A stretch of DNA of 64,000 nucleotides from CAZBDU01 sp964490725 (GTDB taxonomy: Bacteria > Spirochaetota > Spirochaetia > SZUA-6 > DRHE01): positions 1-64,000 of the forward strand of contig CAZBDU010000002.1 of NCBI GenBank assembly GCA_964490725.1, in the 5' to 3' direction. The first letter of the stretch is position 1. Each line of letters begins with the position of its first letter. The notes beneath the pieces were generated by a model, which worked only from the letters and a program-made list of their open reading frames with translations, had not been told where the DNA came from and did not search any database. Made by a program: the position numbers and the translations under genes. Of the stretch, positions 44,672 to 54,824 are shown one piece after another.

Positions 44672-45093
44672 GTTTCGGAGGAGGCGGCCGGGGCTGGGGG
44701 GTGTCCCTGCGAGGCCAGGAAGGCCACGATCTCCTTGACGGTGGCGCCGGGACCGAACACCGCCAGCACGCCCTTGTCCTTCAGGAAGGGCACGTCCTCC
44801 TCGGGAATGATGCCCCCGCCGATCAGGCCGATCTCCCCGGCCGCCTCCTGGCGCAGCAGCTCCGCCACCCGGGGGAACAGCTCCCGGTGCGCTCCGGAGA
44901 GCAGCGACAGGCCGATGAAGTCCACGTCCTCCTGGATGGCGGTGCGCACGATGGCTTCCGGGGTTTGCCGAATTCCCGAGTAGATCACCTCGTAGCCCTC
45001 GTCTCTGAGGGCCCGGGCCACGAACTTGGCCCCGCGGTCGTGGCCGTCCAGGCCGGGCTTGGCGATCAGGATGCGCGTCTTCTTCCCGGGCAT
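44668..45093 (-). CDS. Methylmalonyl-CoA mutase, cobalamin-binding (small/C-terminal) subunit
   Basis: A 141-residue B12-binding domain. The cobalamin motif DxHxxG is in KPGLDGHDRGAKFVARAL, with SLLSGAHRELFPRV and IIPEEDVPFLKDKGV following. It supplies the lower ligand His to cobalt. As in many bacteria and archaea, the mutase is split into separate catalytic and B12 subunits. It sits 34 bases downstream of the large-subunit gene. Confidence 0.95.
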   Translation of the reverse strand: MPGKKTRILIAKPGLDGHDRGAKFVARALRDEGYEVIYSGIRQTPEAIVRTAIQEDVDFIGLSLLSGAHRELFPRVAELLRQEAAGEIGLIGGGIIPEEDVPFLKDKGVLAVFGPGATVKEIVAFLASQGHPPAPAASSET

Positions 45094-45127
45094 GGGCCTT
45101 CTCCTTGGAGGTCGAAAGCTGCGGCGC

Positions 45128-46798
<1,671 letters not shown>

Positions 46799-46804
46799 AG
46801 GCGC

Positions 46805-46833
46805 ATTATAGACGCCCCTCGCCGCGGGTGCAA
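46805..46833 (-). promoter_or_regulatory. Promoter of the methylmalonyl-CoA operon, predicting a leaderless message
   Basis: On the minus strand, TTGCAC (46833-46828), 17 bases, perfect TATAAT (46810-46805). Only six bases separate the -10 box from the ATG at 46798, so transcription should begin at the start codon. Confidence 0.65.
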
Positions 46834-46993
46834 ACGGACTTCGCCGCCGGAATGCCTGGGGCGCTCGGGGACGCCCGGCCCTGCCAGGGAGCGCCCCGGG
46901 GGACGCCCCCTGGATGAGGTGGTCCAGGCGAGGAGGACTTCCGGGCGCTGGCAGGCGCCGGCGGGCGCGGCGCCGCAGGCGAGCTGCGGCGCT

Positions 46994-47515
46994 CTATCCT
47001 CCCCGGTAGGCTCGCCTCAGGCCTTCGACGTCGATCTTCTTCATCTGGAGCAGGGCTTGCGTCACCCGGCCGCTTTTTTCGGGATCGGGGTCGCTCATCA
47101 GCTCGCCCAGAACGGCCGGGACGATCTGCCAGGACAGGCCGTACCTGTCCTTCAGCCAGCCGCACTGCTCGGACTCCGGGACTGCGGAGAGCTTTCCCCA
47201 GAAGTAGTCTACCTCTTCCTGCGTGGCGCACTCCACGAACAGCGAGACTGCCTCGGTGAACCTGAACATGGGGCCGCCGTCCAGCGCCATGAACCGCTGA
47301 CCTGCAAGCTGGAACACTCCGGTGAGGACCTTCCCCTCCATGCCCTTCATCGGTCCCTCCAAAGGTCCGCCGGGGTAGCGGGTGATGCTGACGATCCGGG
47401 AATCACCGCTGCTCTCCGGCGAGCCGGAGAAAACCGAGACGTAGAATTCCATCGCCTCCTCAGCCTGCCTGTCGAACCACAGAAAGGGGGTGATCTTCTG
47501 CGTGCTGACGTTCAT
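46994..47515 (-). CDS. VOC family protein (PhnB-like)
   Basis: A 173-residue PhnB/glyoxalase-like protein. The sequence ITPFLWFDRQAEEAMEFYVSVF opens the fold, and GWLKDRYGLSWQIVP closes it, both typical of the '3-demethylubiquinone methyltransferase-like' VOC group found beside many regulators. AGGAGG lies upstream of the ATG at 47515. No operon partner is seen. Function unknown. Confidence 0.88.
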   Translation of the reverse strand: MNVSTQKITPFLWFDRQAEEAMEFYVSVFSGSPESSGDSRIVSITRYPGGPLEGPMKGMEGKVLTGVFQLAGQRFMALDGGPMFRFTEAVSLFVECATQEEVDYFWGKLSAVPESEQCGWLKDRYGLSWQIVPAVLGELMSDPDPEKSGRVTQALLQMKKIDVEGLRRAYRGG

Positions 47516-47533
47516 ACTACTGCCTCCTGGAAC

Positions 47534-47785
47534 TCATTGAGATTGCTCGTTCACCATGTGGTCGTTCGACGAGGCAGGAAATCGACAGGGGGTAGAATCA
47601 GGTAGTGGCTCGCTTCGCTCATGCATGTGTTCCAGGCAAAGCTCGGTGGCCTCATGTATGTTGGCGAAGGCCTCGTCGACGGCATCTCCCCGGCCGTAGC
47701 AGCCCTCGGGAACCGGGCAGTCAGCCACGAATCCGTGCCCGGCGCTTGATTCCTCAAAGCCAGGCGCACTAAGCTCACATTCTAC
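47534..47785 (-). pseudogene. HicB-like antitoxin fragment without a usable start
   Basis: The frame encodes ECELSAPGFEESSAGHGFVADCPVPEGCYGRG in pieces, then DAVDEAFANIHEATELCLE, the HicB partial RNase H-like fold. The expected start region has GTA at 47785 and no ATG, GTG or TTG in place; the only close GTG (47728) would remove the first strand. No HicA toxin is adjacent. The HicB C-terminal DNA-binding tail is short. Either a remnant, or a start codon lost to sequence error. Confidence 0.5.
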
Positions 47786-47897
47786 GCCGACGCCCCGGCG
47801 CGAGCGGATCGGGCGGCTGCCGCCCGCGCCGATCTGCCCGATGGCTCGAATCGGAAGGCCCAGCGGAACCCCGAAGCCAGAAAGGAGCAACCACAAC

Positions 47898-48614
47898 ATG
47901 GCCGAGACACGCGTGGACAGCGAGGTGTTCAGGAGCTTTCCGGCTTTCAGGCGCGGCATCGTGGTAGCCCGCAAGATGAACAACCGCGGGTCTTCTGAGG
48001 AGCTCCAGCGGCTTCTGAACGAGGCGCTGGCCGCTGCCGCTGCGGCGCCGGTCGACCTGGAGACCGACCCGCGGGCGCGCGCCTGGAACGACGTCTACCG
48101 CGAGCTGGGATGCAACCCCAAGAAGTTCCCGCCCGCGCACCTTGCCCTGTTGAAGCGGGTTCAGAAACCCGGCGCCTCCATCCCGTTCATCAGCAAGGCC
48201 GTCGCGGTCATGAACGACAACTCTATTCGGGGCGTTCTGCCGGTGGGGGGCGACGACCTGCTGCGCGCGGGCCAGACCCTGGAGCTTCGCCCCGCGAAGG
48301 GCAACGAGCGATTCACGCCCCTGGGCGACCCGGGCAGCGTGGAGCAACCCGAGCCCGGAGAGATCATCTACGTGGTGGCGGAGACTCAAGAGGTCATGTG
48401 CCGGCGCTGGAACTGGCGCAACGGCCATCCCACCCGAATAACCGGGGAGACCCAGGCGCTCGTCATGAACATCGACGGAGTCGGCGAGGATGCTGAGCGA
48501 CGGGTCGTGCCCGTGCGCGACAGGGTGGCCCGCATGCTCGCGCAGCACTGCAGCGCCGAGGTCCAGACCGCGCTCCTCGCCCCGTCGCGGCCCTCGTTCA
48601 GCTTCAGCCTGTAG
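47898..48614 (+). CDS. B3/B4 domain protein (PheT-like tRNA-editing fold)
   Basis: A 238-residue stand-alone B3/B4 domain as found in the beta subunit of phenylalanyl-tRNA synthetase. Markers are ARAWNDVYRELGCNPKKFPPAHLAL, ISKAVAVMNDNSIRGVLPVGGDDL and RWNWRNGHPTRITGETQ. Free-standing members are thought to act on amino acids or mischarged tRNA, but their role is not settled. The ATG at 47898 has AAAGGAG ten bases upstream. Its 5' end is antisense to the region just upstream of the HicB remnant. Confidence 0.88.
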   Translation: MAETRVDSEVFRSFPAFRRGIVVARKMNNRGSSEELQRLLNEALAAAAAAPVDLETDPRARAWNDVYRELGCNPKKFPPAHLALLKRVQKPGASIPFISKAVAVMNDNSIRGVLPVGGDDLLRAGQTLELRPAKGNERFTPLGDPGSVEQPEPGEIIYVVAETQEVMCRRWNWRNGHPTRITGETQALVMNIDGVGEDAERRVVPVRDRVARMLAQHCSAEVQTALLAPSRPSFSFSL

Positions 48615-48720
48615 GGGCTCCTCACCGCGCCGGCGCGCTGAAGGCATCGAGACGCCCGCCCCGAGCCGGGCGGCCACGACCAGCCGGTTAGCCCGCTTTC
48701 CCCAGCAGCCCGTATGGTTC

Positions 48721-50097
48721 TCACCTCCGCTGTGCGCGGCGGGCTCGGGTTCCCCGAGGGGCCTGGCTCCGGTACAGCAGCTCGACGGCCCGCTCCACCA
48801 GTCGATCGCCGCTGCGGCCGCTGAGGAGGGAGGTTCCCGCCTCGTATCCCCCTTCGGCGTACGCCCGGGCGGTGGCGGCGTAGCCGGGCAGGCAGCCGTT
48901 GGCCAGCTCGACGACGATGGTCCTGGCGAAGGGCGAACGATACTGGACGGCAAGCCCGAACTCGACGAACAGCTCCCCCTGAATCCCCACCAAGCGGGCG
49001 TCGCCGATCCCCAGCACCTGGACCTCGGCGGGCAGCTCCTCGTCCCGCAGGGCCAGATTGCGGCCCTTCTCCTCCTGGAGAATGTAGCCCAGGGTGTCTT
49101 CGGCGCCCAGGAGCGCCAGCTCGGCCAGCCACAGCTCCTCCGGCGGGCGAGCGGCCGCCTGGAGACGCTCCCATCTCTCACGGGCTGCCGCCACCGCGGT
49201 CTCGGCTTCGGCCCGGGACGGCAGGGTGCGGAGCTCGAGCTCGGTTGCGGCCGAAAGCGCCATGAGCGGGGCCGCTTCGTGGAGCTCCATCCCCGCCAAG
49301 ACCTCTTCGGCCGCCTTCGCCAGCTCCACACCCACCCGCTCGGCCTCTTCGAAGGTCTTGCCGCTGCGGAAGAAGCGCGGGCTCTGGTTGCCCGAGGCCC
49401 CCTGGGCGAACAGGAGCACCATGCCGGGCTTCGTCTCGGACAGGCGTCGCCGGAGGTAGCCGGGGTAGTCGGAGCTGACCAGCAGGTTGTCGGAATGGAG
49501 GAAGGTGGGATGCAGGGCGTACTTGACCAGGCAGGCGCGCCAGCCCCCCTCCCGGTCCTGCACGCCAACCACCCACACTTCCGGATCCGCGATTCCCTGG
49601 GGGTGATGCCGGTTGCCACCCACTCCCTCCTCGCGCCCGCAGTATCCCTTCCCGACCCCCACCCGGGCCTGGAACAGGTTCGAGGAAGCCTCCCCCACCA
49701 CGTCCACCAGCTTCCCCTCGAGGGTTCTCACGTACCCGGGATCCGGCCCCAGGCCCTGCTCCAGGGCGTCGAGATCCAGGCGCCCGGAGGCCCAGGGACC
49801 GGAGTGGGTATGGGAGCTGCAGATCATGAGGTTGCCGGAAGGGATCCCGAAGCGCTCGGCCACGCGCTCCCGCACGACCCGGACATAGCGCTTGGAGATC
49901 ATCAGGATGTCGGCGCTCACGATGGCCAGCCGGGTGTGGCCGTCGTCCAGGAGCAGGCAGGCCGCGTACAGGGGATCGTGAATCCCGCGGTTGTGCCGCG
50001 GGTGGTGAGGGTATCCGGCCAGCTCGACCCCGAGGGGCGGAGAGATCTCGGCCAGTGCCGTTCCCGCCCGAAGCCCACCGCCCTGCGGAGCGCTCAC
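48721..50097 (-). CDS. Neutral/alkaline ceramidase-like hydrolase
   Basis: A 458-residue protein related to the neutral/alkaline non-lysosomal ceramidase family. It has GTALAEISPPLGVELAGY, ICSSHTHSGPWASG (the zinc-binding His-x-His region), CLVKYALHPTFL, QGASGNQSPR and a C-terminal VVELANGCLPGYAATARAYAEGGYEAG. There is no signal peptide, unlike secreted ceramidases. It starts with GTG overlapping the kinase stop. In this sugar operon the true substrate is probably not ceramide. Confidence 0.8.
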   Translation of the reverse strand: MSAPQGGGLRAGTALAEISPPLGVELAGYPHHPRHNRGIHDPLYAACLLLDDGHTRLAIVSADILMISKRYVRVVRERVAERFGIPSGNLMICSSHTHSGPWASGRLDLDALEQGLGPDPGYVRTLEGKLVDVVGEASSNLFQARVGVGKGYCGREEGVGGNRHHPQGIADPEVWVVGVQDREGGWRACLVKYALHPTFLHSDNLLVSSDYPGYLRRRLSETKPGMVLLFAQGASGNQSPRFFRSGKTFEEAERVGVELAKAAEEVLAGMELHEAAPLMALSAATELELRTLPSRAEAETAVAAARERWERLQAAARPPEELWLAELALLGAEDTLGYILQEEKGRNLALRDEELPAEVQVLGIGDARLVGIQGELFVEFGLAVQYRSPFARTIVVELANGCLPGYAATARAYAEGGYEAGTSLLSGRSGDRLVERAVELLYRSQAPRGTRARRAQRR

Positions 50098-51581
50098 GCT
50101 CCAGCCTCCCCGAACATGCGCCGCTGGATCTCCAGGTATTCCCCGTACTGATCCCGGTACATGGACTGGAGCTCCCGGCGGGGCTCGAAGCGCCGGCGGA
50201 TCGAGAGCAGCTCGAAGGCCTGCTCCGGGGCGCTGAAGGCCCCGGCGCCCACGGCCGCCAGGATCGCCGCCCCGAGGCAGCCCATCTCCGGGCTCGACGG
50301 GGTCACGACCGGGCGTCCCGTGATGTCGGCGATGGCCTGGGCCCAGCCGTCGCTCCGGGAACCGCCCCCGAACAGCCGCAGCTCCCCGACGGGTCTGGAG
50401 AGCCGCTCCAGGAGCTCCAGGTGCTCCCGAATCTGGTAGCCGATCCCTTCATGCACGCTCTTGATGATGCGCTCCGGCCCCGCGGAGAAGTCCAGGCCGT
50501 AGAGGAAGCCCCGCACGGCTTCGCCCCGATGGAGGGTGTCCGTGCCGGCCAGGAAGGGATAGAAGAACAGGCGGTTCTCCCGGCCGTCCAGGGTTTGCGC
50601 CATGGCTTCCAGCTCCCCGAAGTCCCTGCCGGGCAGCATCGTGGCATGGACCCAATCCAGGCAGCCCGTCCCGATTCCCGACCCCTCCAGCACCCAGCGC
50701 CCCGCCGCCAGATCGCTGAAACAGGGTACCCGCATGGCCGGATCGACCACCGGCCGCGGGCACTGCTGGATGATGGCCATGGCCGTCCCGAGGGAAACGG
50801 TGGTGCAACCCGCGTCGATTCCCGCACCCAGGGCGGCGACCTTCTGGTCCTGGCCCCCGACCACCACCCGCGTATGTTCGGGCAGGCCCAGCTCCGCGGC
50901 GACCTCCGGCAGGAGAGTCCCGGCCGGGCTGCCGCTCCAGGCCAGGGACGGCAGCAGGGCGGGATCCAGGTCGAAGTGATCGAGGATCGGGGCCGACCAC
51001 TCCTGCCGGTGAATGTCGTACAACGCGGTCCCGGAGGCCATGGTGTGGTCGGTGACGGAGCGGCCGCACAGGCGGTCGATCAGGAAATCCAGCGCCATCA
51101 GGATCCGCCGGGTCTCTGCGAACAGCTCCGGCTGGTGCTCCCGAAACCAGAGCAGCTTGGGCAGGACGTAAACGCTGCCGACCCTCTTCCCGGTGCGGGC
51201 GAACATCTCGCCTTCCCCCAGCTCCGCAGCCACCCGGTGTCCCTGCTCGCCGGCCCGGGTGTCCAGCCAGGTCAAGGCGGTCCGCAGCGGCCGGCCCGCC
51301 GAGTCCACTGGGACAAAGGAAATTCCCTGGGCGCCGACGCTCAGGCTGCGCACCGAGGCCGGGCGGACCGCCGGCTCGGCCAGGAGCCTGTGGATCACCT
51401 CCGTGGCCACCGCCAGCCACTGCCCGGCGTCCTGCTCGATCTGTTCGGCGGAGCGGGTGATCAGAGAACAGGTGCTCTCGGCATACGACAGGACCCGCAG
51501 GCGCCGGTCGACCACGATGCCCTTGCAGGCGGTGGTGCCGAGGTCGAGGCCCACGTAGGTCTCACCGATCGGGCCTGGCAT
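50094..51581 (-). CDS. FGGY family carbohydrate kinase
   Basis: A 495-residue sugar kinase. N-terminal phosphate loop YVGLDLGTTACKGIVVD; DTRAGEQ and SGTALYDI in the first domain; VVGGQDQKVAALGAG (catalytic Asp) and LFGGGSRSDGWAQAIAD with ATP-binding glycines in the second. The spread of motifs resembles xylulokinase most. It overlaps the regulator gene upstream by 20 bases and the ceramidase-like gene by four. It phosphorylates an imported sugar or polyol, probably one taken up by the divergent operon. Confidence 0.92.
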   Translation of the reverse strand: MPGPIGETYVGLDLGTTACKGIVVDRRLRVLSYAESTCSLITRSAEQIEQDAGQWLAVATEVIHRLLAEPAVRPASVRSLSVGAQGISFVPVDSAGRPLRTALTWLDTRAGEQGHRVAAELGEGEMFARTGKRVGSVYVLPKLLWFREHQPELFAETRRILMALDFLIDRLCGRSVTDHTMASGTALYDIHRQEWSAPILDHFDLDPALLPSLAWSGSPAGTLLPEVAAELGLPEHTRVVVGGQDQKVAALGAGIDAGCTTVSLGTAMAIIQQCPRPVVDPAMRVPCFSDLAAGRWVLEGSGIGTGCLDWVHATMLPGRDFGELEAMAQTLDGRENRLFFYPFLAGTDTLHRGEAVRGFLYGLDFSAGPERIIKSVHEGIGYQIREHLELLERLSRPVGELRLFGGGSRSDGWAQAIADITGRPVVTPSSPEMGCLGAAILAAVGAGAFSAPEQAFELLSIRRRFEPRRELQSMYRDQYGEYLEIQRRMFGEAGA

Positions 51582-52317
51582 CCGGCCCCGGTCCCTTGGA
51601 CCCGTTGCGGCTGTAGTTGGTGGAGATCATCCGTACGCTGTCGCCGCGATAGAAGGTGACGAACACGGCCAGCACCCGCCCGGAAGTGGCATAGAAGATA
51701 TCGGTTACCTTGAGGATCGGATAGGTGGAGCTCACCTCCAGGCGGCTCTTGATCTCCTGCGTGGCCTTGACCGCCTCGATGAAGTTCCGCACGTGGGACA
51801 TATCCAGGCCTTCGCACTCCAGCCAGATCGGCAGAAAGTCCACCCGGACCAGCATCTCGGGGGTGACCCGGCCGGCGAGATCGGCGGGGATGTAGGCCTT
51901 GTCGAAGGCGATGGGTCTTCCCTCGAAGTGATCCACGCGCTCGGCCAGGAAGCACGGCTCCATCTTGAACAGCCCGAGGATCTCGCTGATGTCCCGGGGC
52001 GGCACGATCGTTTCCCAGTACACGAGGCTGCGGGCCATGGAGGGCGCCGACTGCAGGATCGACTCGCTGTAGTCGTTGACCAGGATCGGGAGCTTGCGGG
52101 GCTGCGTCGCCCGCACGATGGTGCCGCGACCCTGGTAACGCTCGACGAAGCCCTGCTCCTGCAGCAGGCGGAAGGCGTGGCGGCAGGTGATGCGGGAGAC
52201 GCCGTAGTCGTCGCAGAGTTGGCGTTCGGGGGGCAGCTTTTGCCCCGGGGCGTAGGAACCGTTCAAGATCTGGTTCCTCAGGATATTGAACAGCCGTATG
52301 TAGGCGGTCTGCTTCAC
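51562..52317 (-). CDS. GntR family regulator (HutC/UTRA subfamily)
   Basis: A 251-residue regulator. A winged helix occupies residues 1-70 (GQKLPPERQLCDDYGVSRITCRHAFRLLQEQGF in pieces), and a UTRA sugar-binding domain about 95-235. It starts with GTG at 52317. It is the first gene of the kinase operon and is divergent from the propeller/ABC/NagA operon, so it probably senses a phosphorylated sugar and controls both directions. Confidence 0.93.
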   Translation of the reverse strand: MKQTAYIRLFNILRNQILNGSYAPGQKLPPERQLCDDYGVSRITCRHAFRLLQEQGFVERYQGRGTIVRATQPRKLPILVNDYSESILQSAPSMARSLVYWETIVPPRDISEILGLFKMEPCFLAERVDHFEGRPIAFDKAYIPADLAGRVTPEMLVRVDFLPIWLECEGLDMSHVRNFIEAVKATQEIKSRLEVSSTYPILKVTDIFYATSGRVLAVFVTFYRGDSVRMISTNYSRNGSKGPGPDARPDR

Positions 52318-52418
52318 GGCGGCACCCTACCGCAATACTGGCGAGGAGCGAAAAGCCCTGTCAAGGGACGCTCCGCGCCTCCCCGGGGGAGAGGGCGGCG
52401 GAAGCTCTCGGAAACGGC

Positions 52419-52448
52419 TTGACAGGTTCGCCCGACCTGCTCTAAGAT
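52419..52448 (+). promoter_or_regulatory. Sigma-70-like promoter of the propeller/ABC operon
   Basis: TTGACA (52419-52424), 18 bases, TAAGAT (52443-52448), about 110 bases before the ATG at 52559. On the opposite strand a TTGACA (52364-52359) faces the GntR gene, so the 241-base gap is a two-way promoter region. Confidence 0.55.
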
Positions 52449-52451
52449 TGG

Positions 52452-52472
52452 ATATAACAATATAACATTATA
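52452..52472 (+). promoter_or_regulatory. AT-rich operator candidate
   Basis: ATATAACA occurs twice in tandem (52452-52459, 52460-52467), then TTATA; the outer TATAA/TTATA form an inverted repeat. This 21-base AT-only island (bar two Cs) sits at the start point in otherwise GC-rich DNA. The adjacent UTRA-type GntR regulator is the likely binder. Confidence 0.5.
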
Positions 52473-52558
52473 GCTGAACGGGTCGTGCGGGTCAAGTCGA
52501 TCGACGGTCAGCAGACACCAGGCAGAGGCCCGGGCCGAGCTGCAGGAGAGCTGAAGCG

Positions 52559-53710
52559 ATGCAGACGAAACGCTATCTGTTCAAGCCTCTGAAGCAGAGC
52601 GACACCTGCTGGGATATCGCCAAGGGGTACGACGGCACGATCTACGTCGGGGCCTGCTCGGAGCACACGGCGGGAGGAATCGGGGTCCTGGTCCGGTTCG
52701 ATCCCCCCGGCGAGAGCCTGAGCTACGTCGCCAACATGGCCGAGGTGACCGGCGAAACCGTGGGCGACACGCATGCCCCCCAGGGCAAGATCCACCTGTC
52801 CCTCTCCCCCTCCCGGGAGGGATTCGTGTACGGTTCGACCCACTGCACGACCCCCCCGGCCGGGGATGCCATGTGGGACCCCTGGGCCATGTTCATGGAC
52901 CCGCGACGGTGCTTCCGCGGGGCCCACCTGTACCGCTACGACCCCCGGGCTGACGACGTGGTCGATTTCGGCGTGGTCACTCCCTACGAGGGAGTCTCCC
53001 TGATGATGCTCGACGAGAACGTCCAACGCCTCTTCGCGGTGACCTACCCGAGGTCTCACCTGTTCAGCTGGAACCTGAAAGGCAGGGACGTCCAGGACCT
53101 GGGCCGGGTCTCCGAACACTACGTGCTGGCCTTCGCGCAGTACGACGAGCGCACGATTTTCTTCAGCGACTACTACGGTCGACTCTTGAGCGTCGATCCC
53201 CGGGAGAACAGGGTGCGTTCCCACGACGTGCAGCTGACCCACCCTTCGCACACCGAAGGGATGAGAAACTGGATGTCCCACGCCCTCGTGGGACCGGACG
53301 GCTGGGTCTATGCGGGCATGTACTCCTATCCGAACCTCATTCGATTCCGGCCGGACAAGGGAAGGATCGTGATCGAGGATCTGGGCCCCGGGCCGGGAGG
53401 AACGGAGGGAGGAACGGCGGAAGGAGCTCTCGGCTACGCCTTCGCCAACGGCAGCCCCGTCGGCCTGATCCTCAGGGGCGAAACCCTCTACTATTGCCAG
53501 CTGGTATACCTGGGCCCCAAGGAGCTCGTGGGCTCCTACGTGGCTTCCTACGATCTCAAGGATGGCACCCAGAAGCTGGCCGGAACCCTGGAGCAAGAAG
53601 GGTTCAGACCCCTGGTGTGGAAAGGGGTGCCGGGTGAAGACGGGCTGTTGTACTGGGCGGACTTCGACGCCGCCCCGCCGAGCCTGTGGGCGGTGGCCGT
53701 CCAGGAGTGA
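52559..53710 (+). CDS. Predicted cytoplasmic beta-propeller protein (first of two)
   Basis: A 383-residue protein without a signal peptide. Repeated blade-like units of about 45-50 residues are visible: GYDGTIYVGACSEH, SREGFVYGSTH, NVQRLFAVTYPRSHLFSWNL, ERTIFFSDYYGRLLSVDP, GPDGWVYAGMYSYPNLIRF and GLLYWADFDAA. These read as a seven-bladed propeller. It is the first gene of a sugar transport operon and is followed eight bases later by a second propeller gene. A lyase, epimerase or sensor role is possible; I recognise no named family. Confidence 0.65.
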   Translation: MQTKRYLFKPLKQSDTCWDIAKGYDGTIYVGACSEHTAGGIGVLVRFDPPGESLSYVANMAEVTGETVGDTHAPQGKIHLSLSPSREGFVYGSTHCTTPPAGDAMWDPWAMFMDPRRCFRGAHLYRYDPRADDVVDFGVVTPYEGVSLMMLDENVQRLFAVTYPRSHLFSWNLKGRDVQDLGRVSEHYVLAFAQYDERTIFFSDYYGRLLSVDPRENRVRSHDVQLTHPSHTEGMRNWMSHALVGPDGWVYAGMYSYPNLIRFRPDKGRIVIEDLGPGPGGTEGGTAEGALGYAFANGSPVGLILRGETLYYCQLVYLGPKELVGSYVASYDLKDGTQKLAGTLEQEGFRPLVWKGVPGEDGLLYWADFDAAPPSLWAVAVQE

Positions 53711-53717
53711 GGAGACG

Positions 53718-54821
53718 ATGAGCGAGCAGAACGAAGCCAGTTTCTTCGAAGAGCCGGTGGATTTCGGCAGGCCGATCGTTACCCGGGGACGCCTGTTCAG
53801 CTTCCCCCTGCGGTCGCTGATCCGCAAGTCGGGCATTCCTGCAGGCAACTGCCCGTCGATCGTCTGGGACGCGCAGAACGCGGCCTTCTATGGGCTGGTC
53901 GTCGGTCTGGAGCCCCATCTGTTCATGTTCGACAGCAACTCCACGGTCGAGGACATTGGAGCCATCGAGGGGGCGGCCGCGGACTCGGGCTTCCTCGTGC
54001 TCGACGGGGGCGATCGACTTCTGGGCTGCCTGGTGGATCCAGGCGGGCACTCCCGCCTGTTCCTCCACCCGCTCTCTCAGGAACGGCGGATGTACTCCCA
54101 CATGTGGGGCCACTTCATGTTCGGCCCCATCGAAGCGATTGGCGAGGCGATCCGGGACGACCGGGCCATGGCCGGAGCCCTCAATCCGCTGGACGCGGGG
54201 ATCTACCTGATCACGGCCTCCGGGTGGCTGTATAGGGTCGATCTCGACAAGGGCAAGGCGGAACGCCTGGCGGCGGTGCCCGCTCAGAACATGTCCGCGG
54301 TTCTGGCCTGCGACCCCTCCACCGGCAGCCTGTATGGAGTGTCCGGGCGGGGCAGGCTGTGGCGCTGGGACGGCTCCAGCGTGGAGGTTCTCGACGCCCG
54401 GGTGCCGACCATGAAGAACCGGGACTACGCGGCCGCCTGCAGCAGTCTGGTGTGGCACTCCGGAAGGTTCTACGGTTCCACCTTCCAGGACGCCTACCTG
54501 TTCGAGTTCGCCCCCGCCGGGGCAGTCGTCAAGAACCTCGGCAGGCCCGACGAGAACTCGGAGATCCGAGGCGTCGACGTGCTTCCGGACGGCCGCATCT
54601 TCGGGGTCACGGCCACCCCGGGGCGGGGCATGGGCCACCTGTTCTGCCATTCCCGGAAGGCGGGATTTTCCGATCTGGGGGTGATCCACGGCTGGCAGCC
54701 GATCAACGACTTCGCCTACGAGCCCCTGTGCATCCGGGCAGGGGGCAGCGGCGACTTCCTGATCGGCAACGGCGAGGGCAGGGGCAACGTCTTTCTGTAC
54801 TGCTCGGCGCCGGAGAGCTAG
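53718..54821 (+). CDS. Predicted cytoplasmic beta-propeller protein (second of two)
   Basis: A 367-residue protein, also without a signal peptide. Blade-like strands recur: NAAFYGLVVGLEPHLFMFD, GGDRLLGCLVDPGG, AGIYLITASGWLYRVDL, TGSLYGVSGRGRLWRWDG and LPDGRIFGVTATPGRGMGHLF. It shares layout with the gene upstream but little sequence, so an ancient duplication or a heteromeric pair is possible. The ATG at 53718 has GAGGAG upstream. It ends three bases before the permease gene. Confidence 0.65.
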   Translation: MSEQNEASFFEEPVDFGRPIVTRGRLFSFPLRSLIRKSGIPAGNCPSIVWDAQNAAFYGLVVGLEPHLFMFDSNSTVEDIGAIEGAAADSGFLVLDGGDRLLGCLVDPGGHSRLFLHPLSQERRMYSHMWGHFMFGPIEAIGEAIRDDRAMAGALNPLDAGIYLITASGWLYRVDLDKGKAERLAAVPAQNMSAVLACDPSTGSLYGVSGRGRLWRWDGSSVEVLDARVPTMKNRDYAAACSSLVWHSGRFYGSTFQDAYLFEFAPAGAVVKNLGRPDENSEIRGVDVLPDGRIFGVTATPGRGMGHLFCHSRKAGFSDLGVIHGWQPINDFAYEPLCIRAGGSGDFLIGNGEGRGNVFLYCSAPES

Positions 54822-54824
54822 CCC

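Noticed and set aside
48721..50097. Secreted ceramidase acting on host lipid
   Set aside because: There is no signal peptide, and the gene is coupled to a sugar kinase. The family resemblance is kept, the substrate is not.
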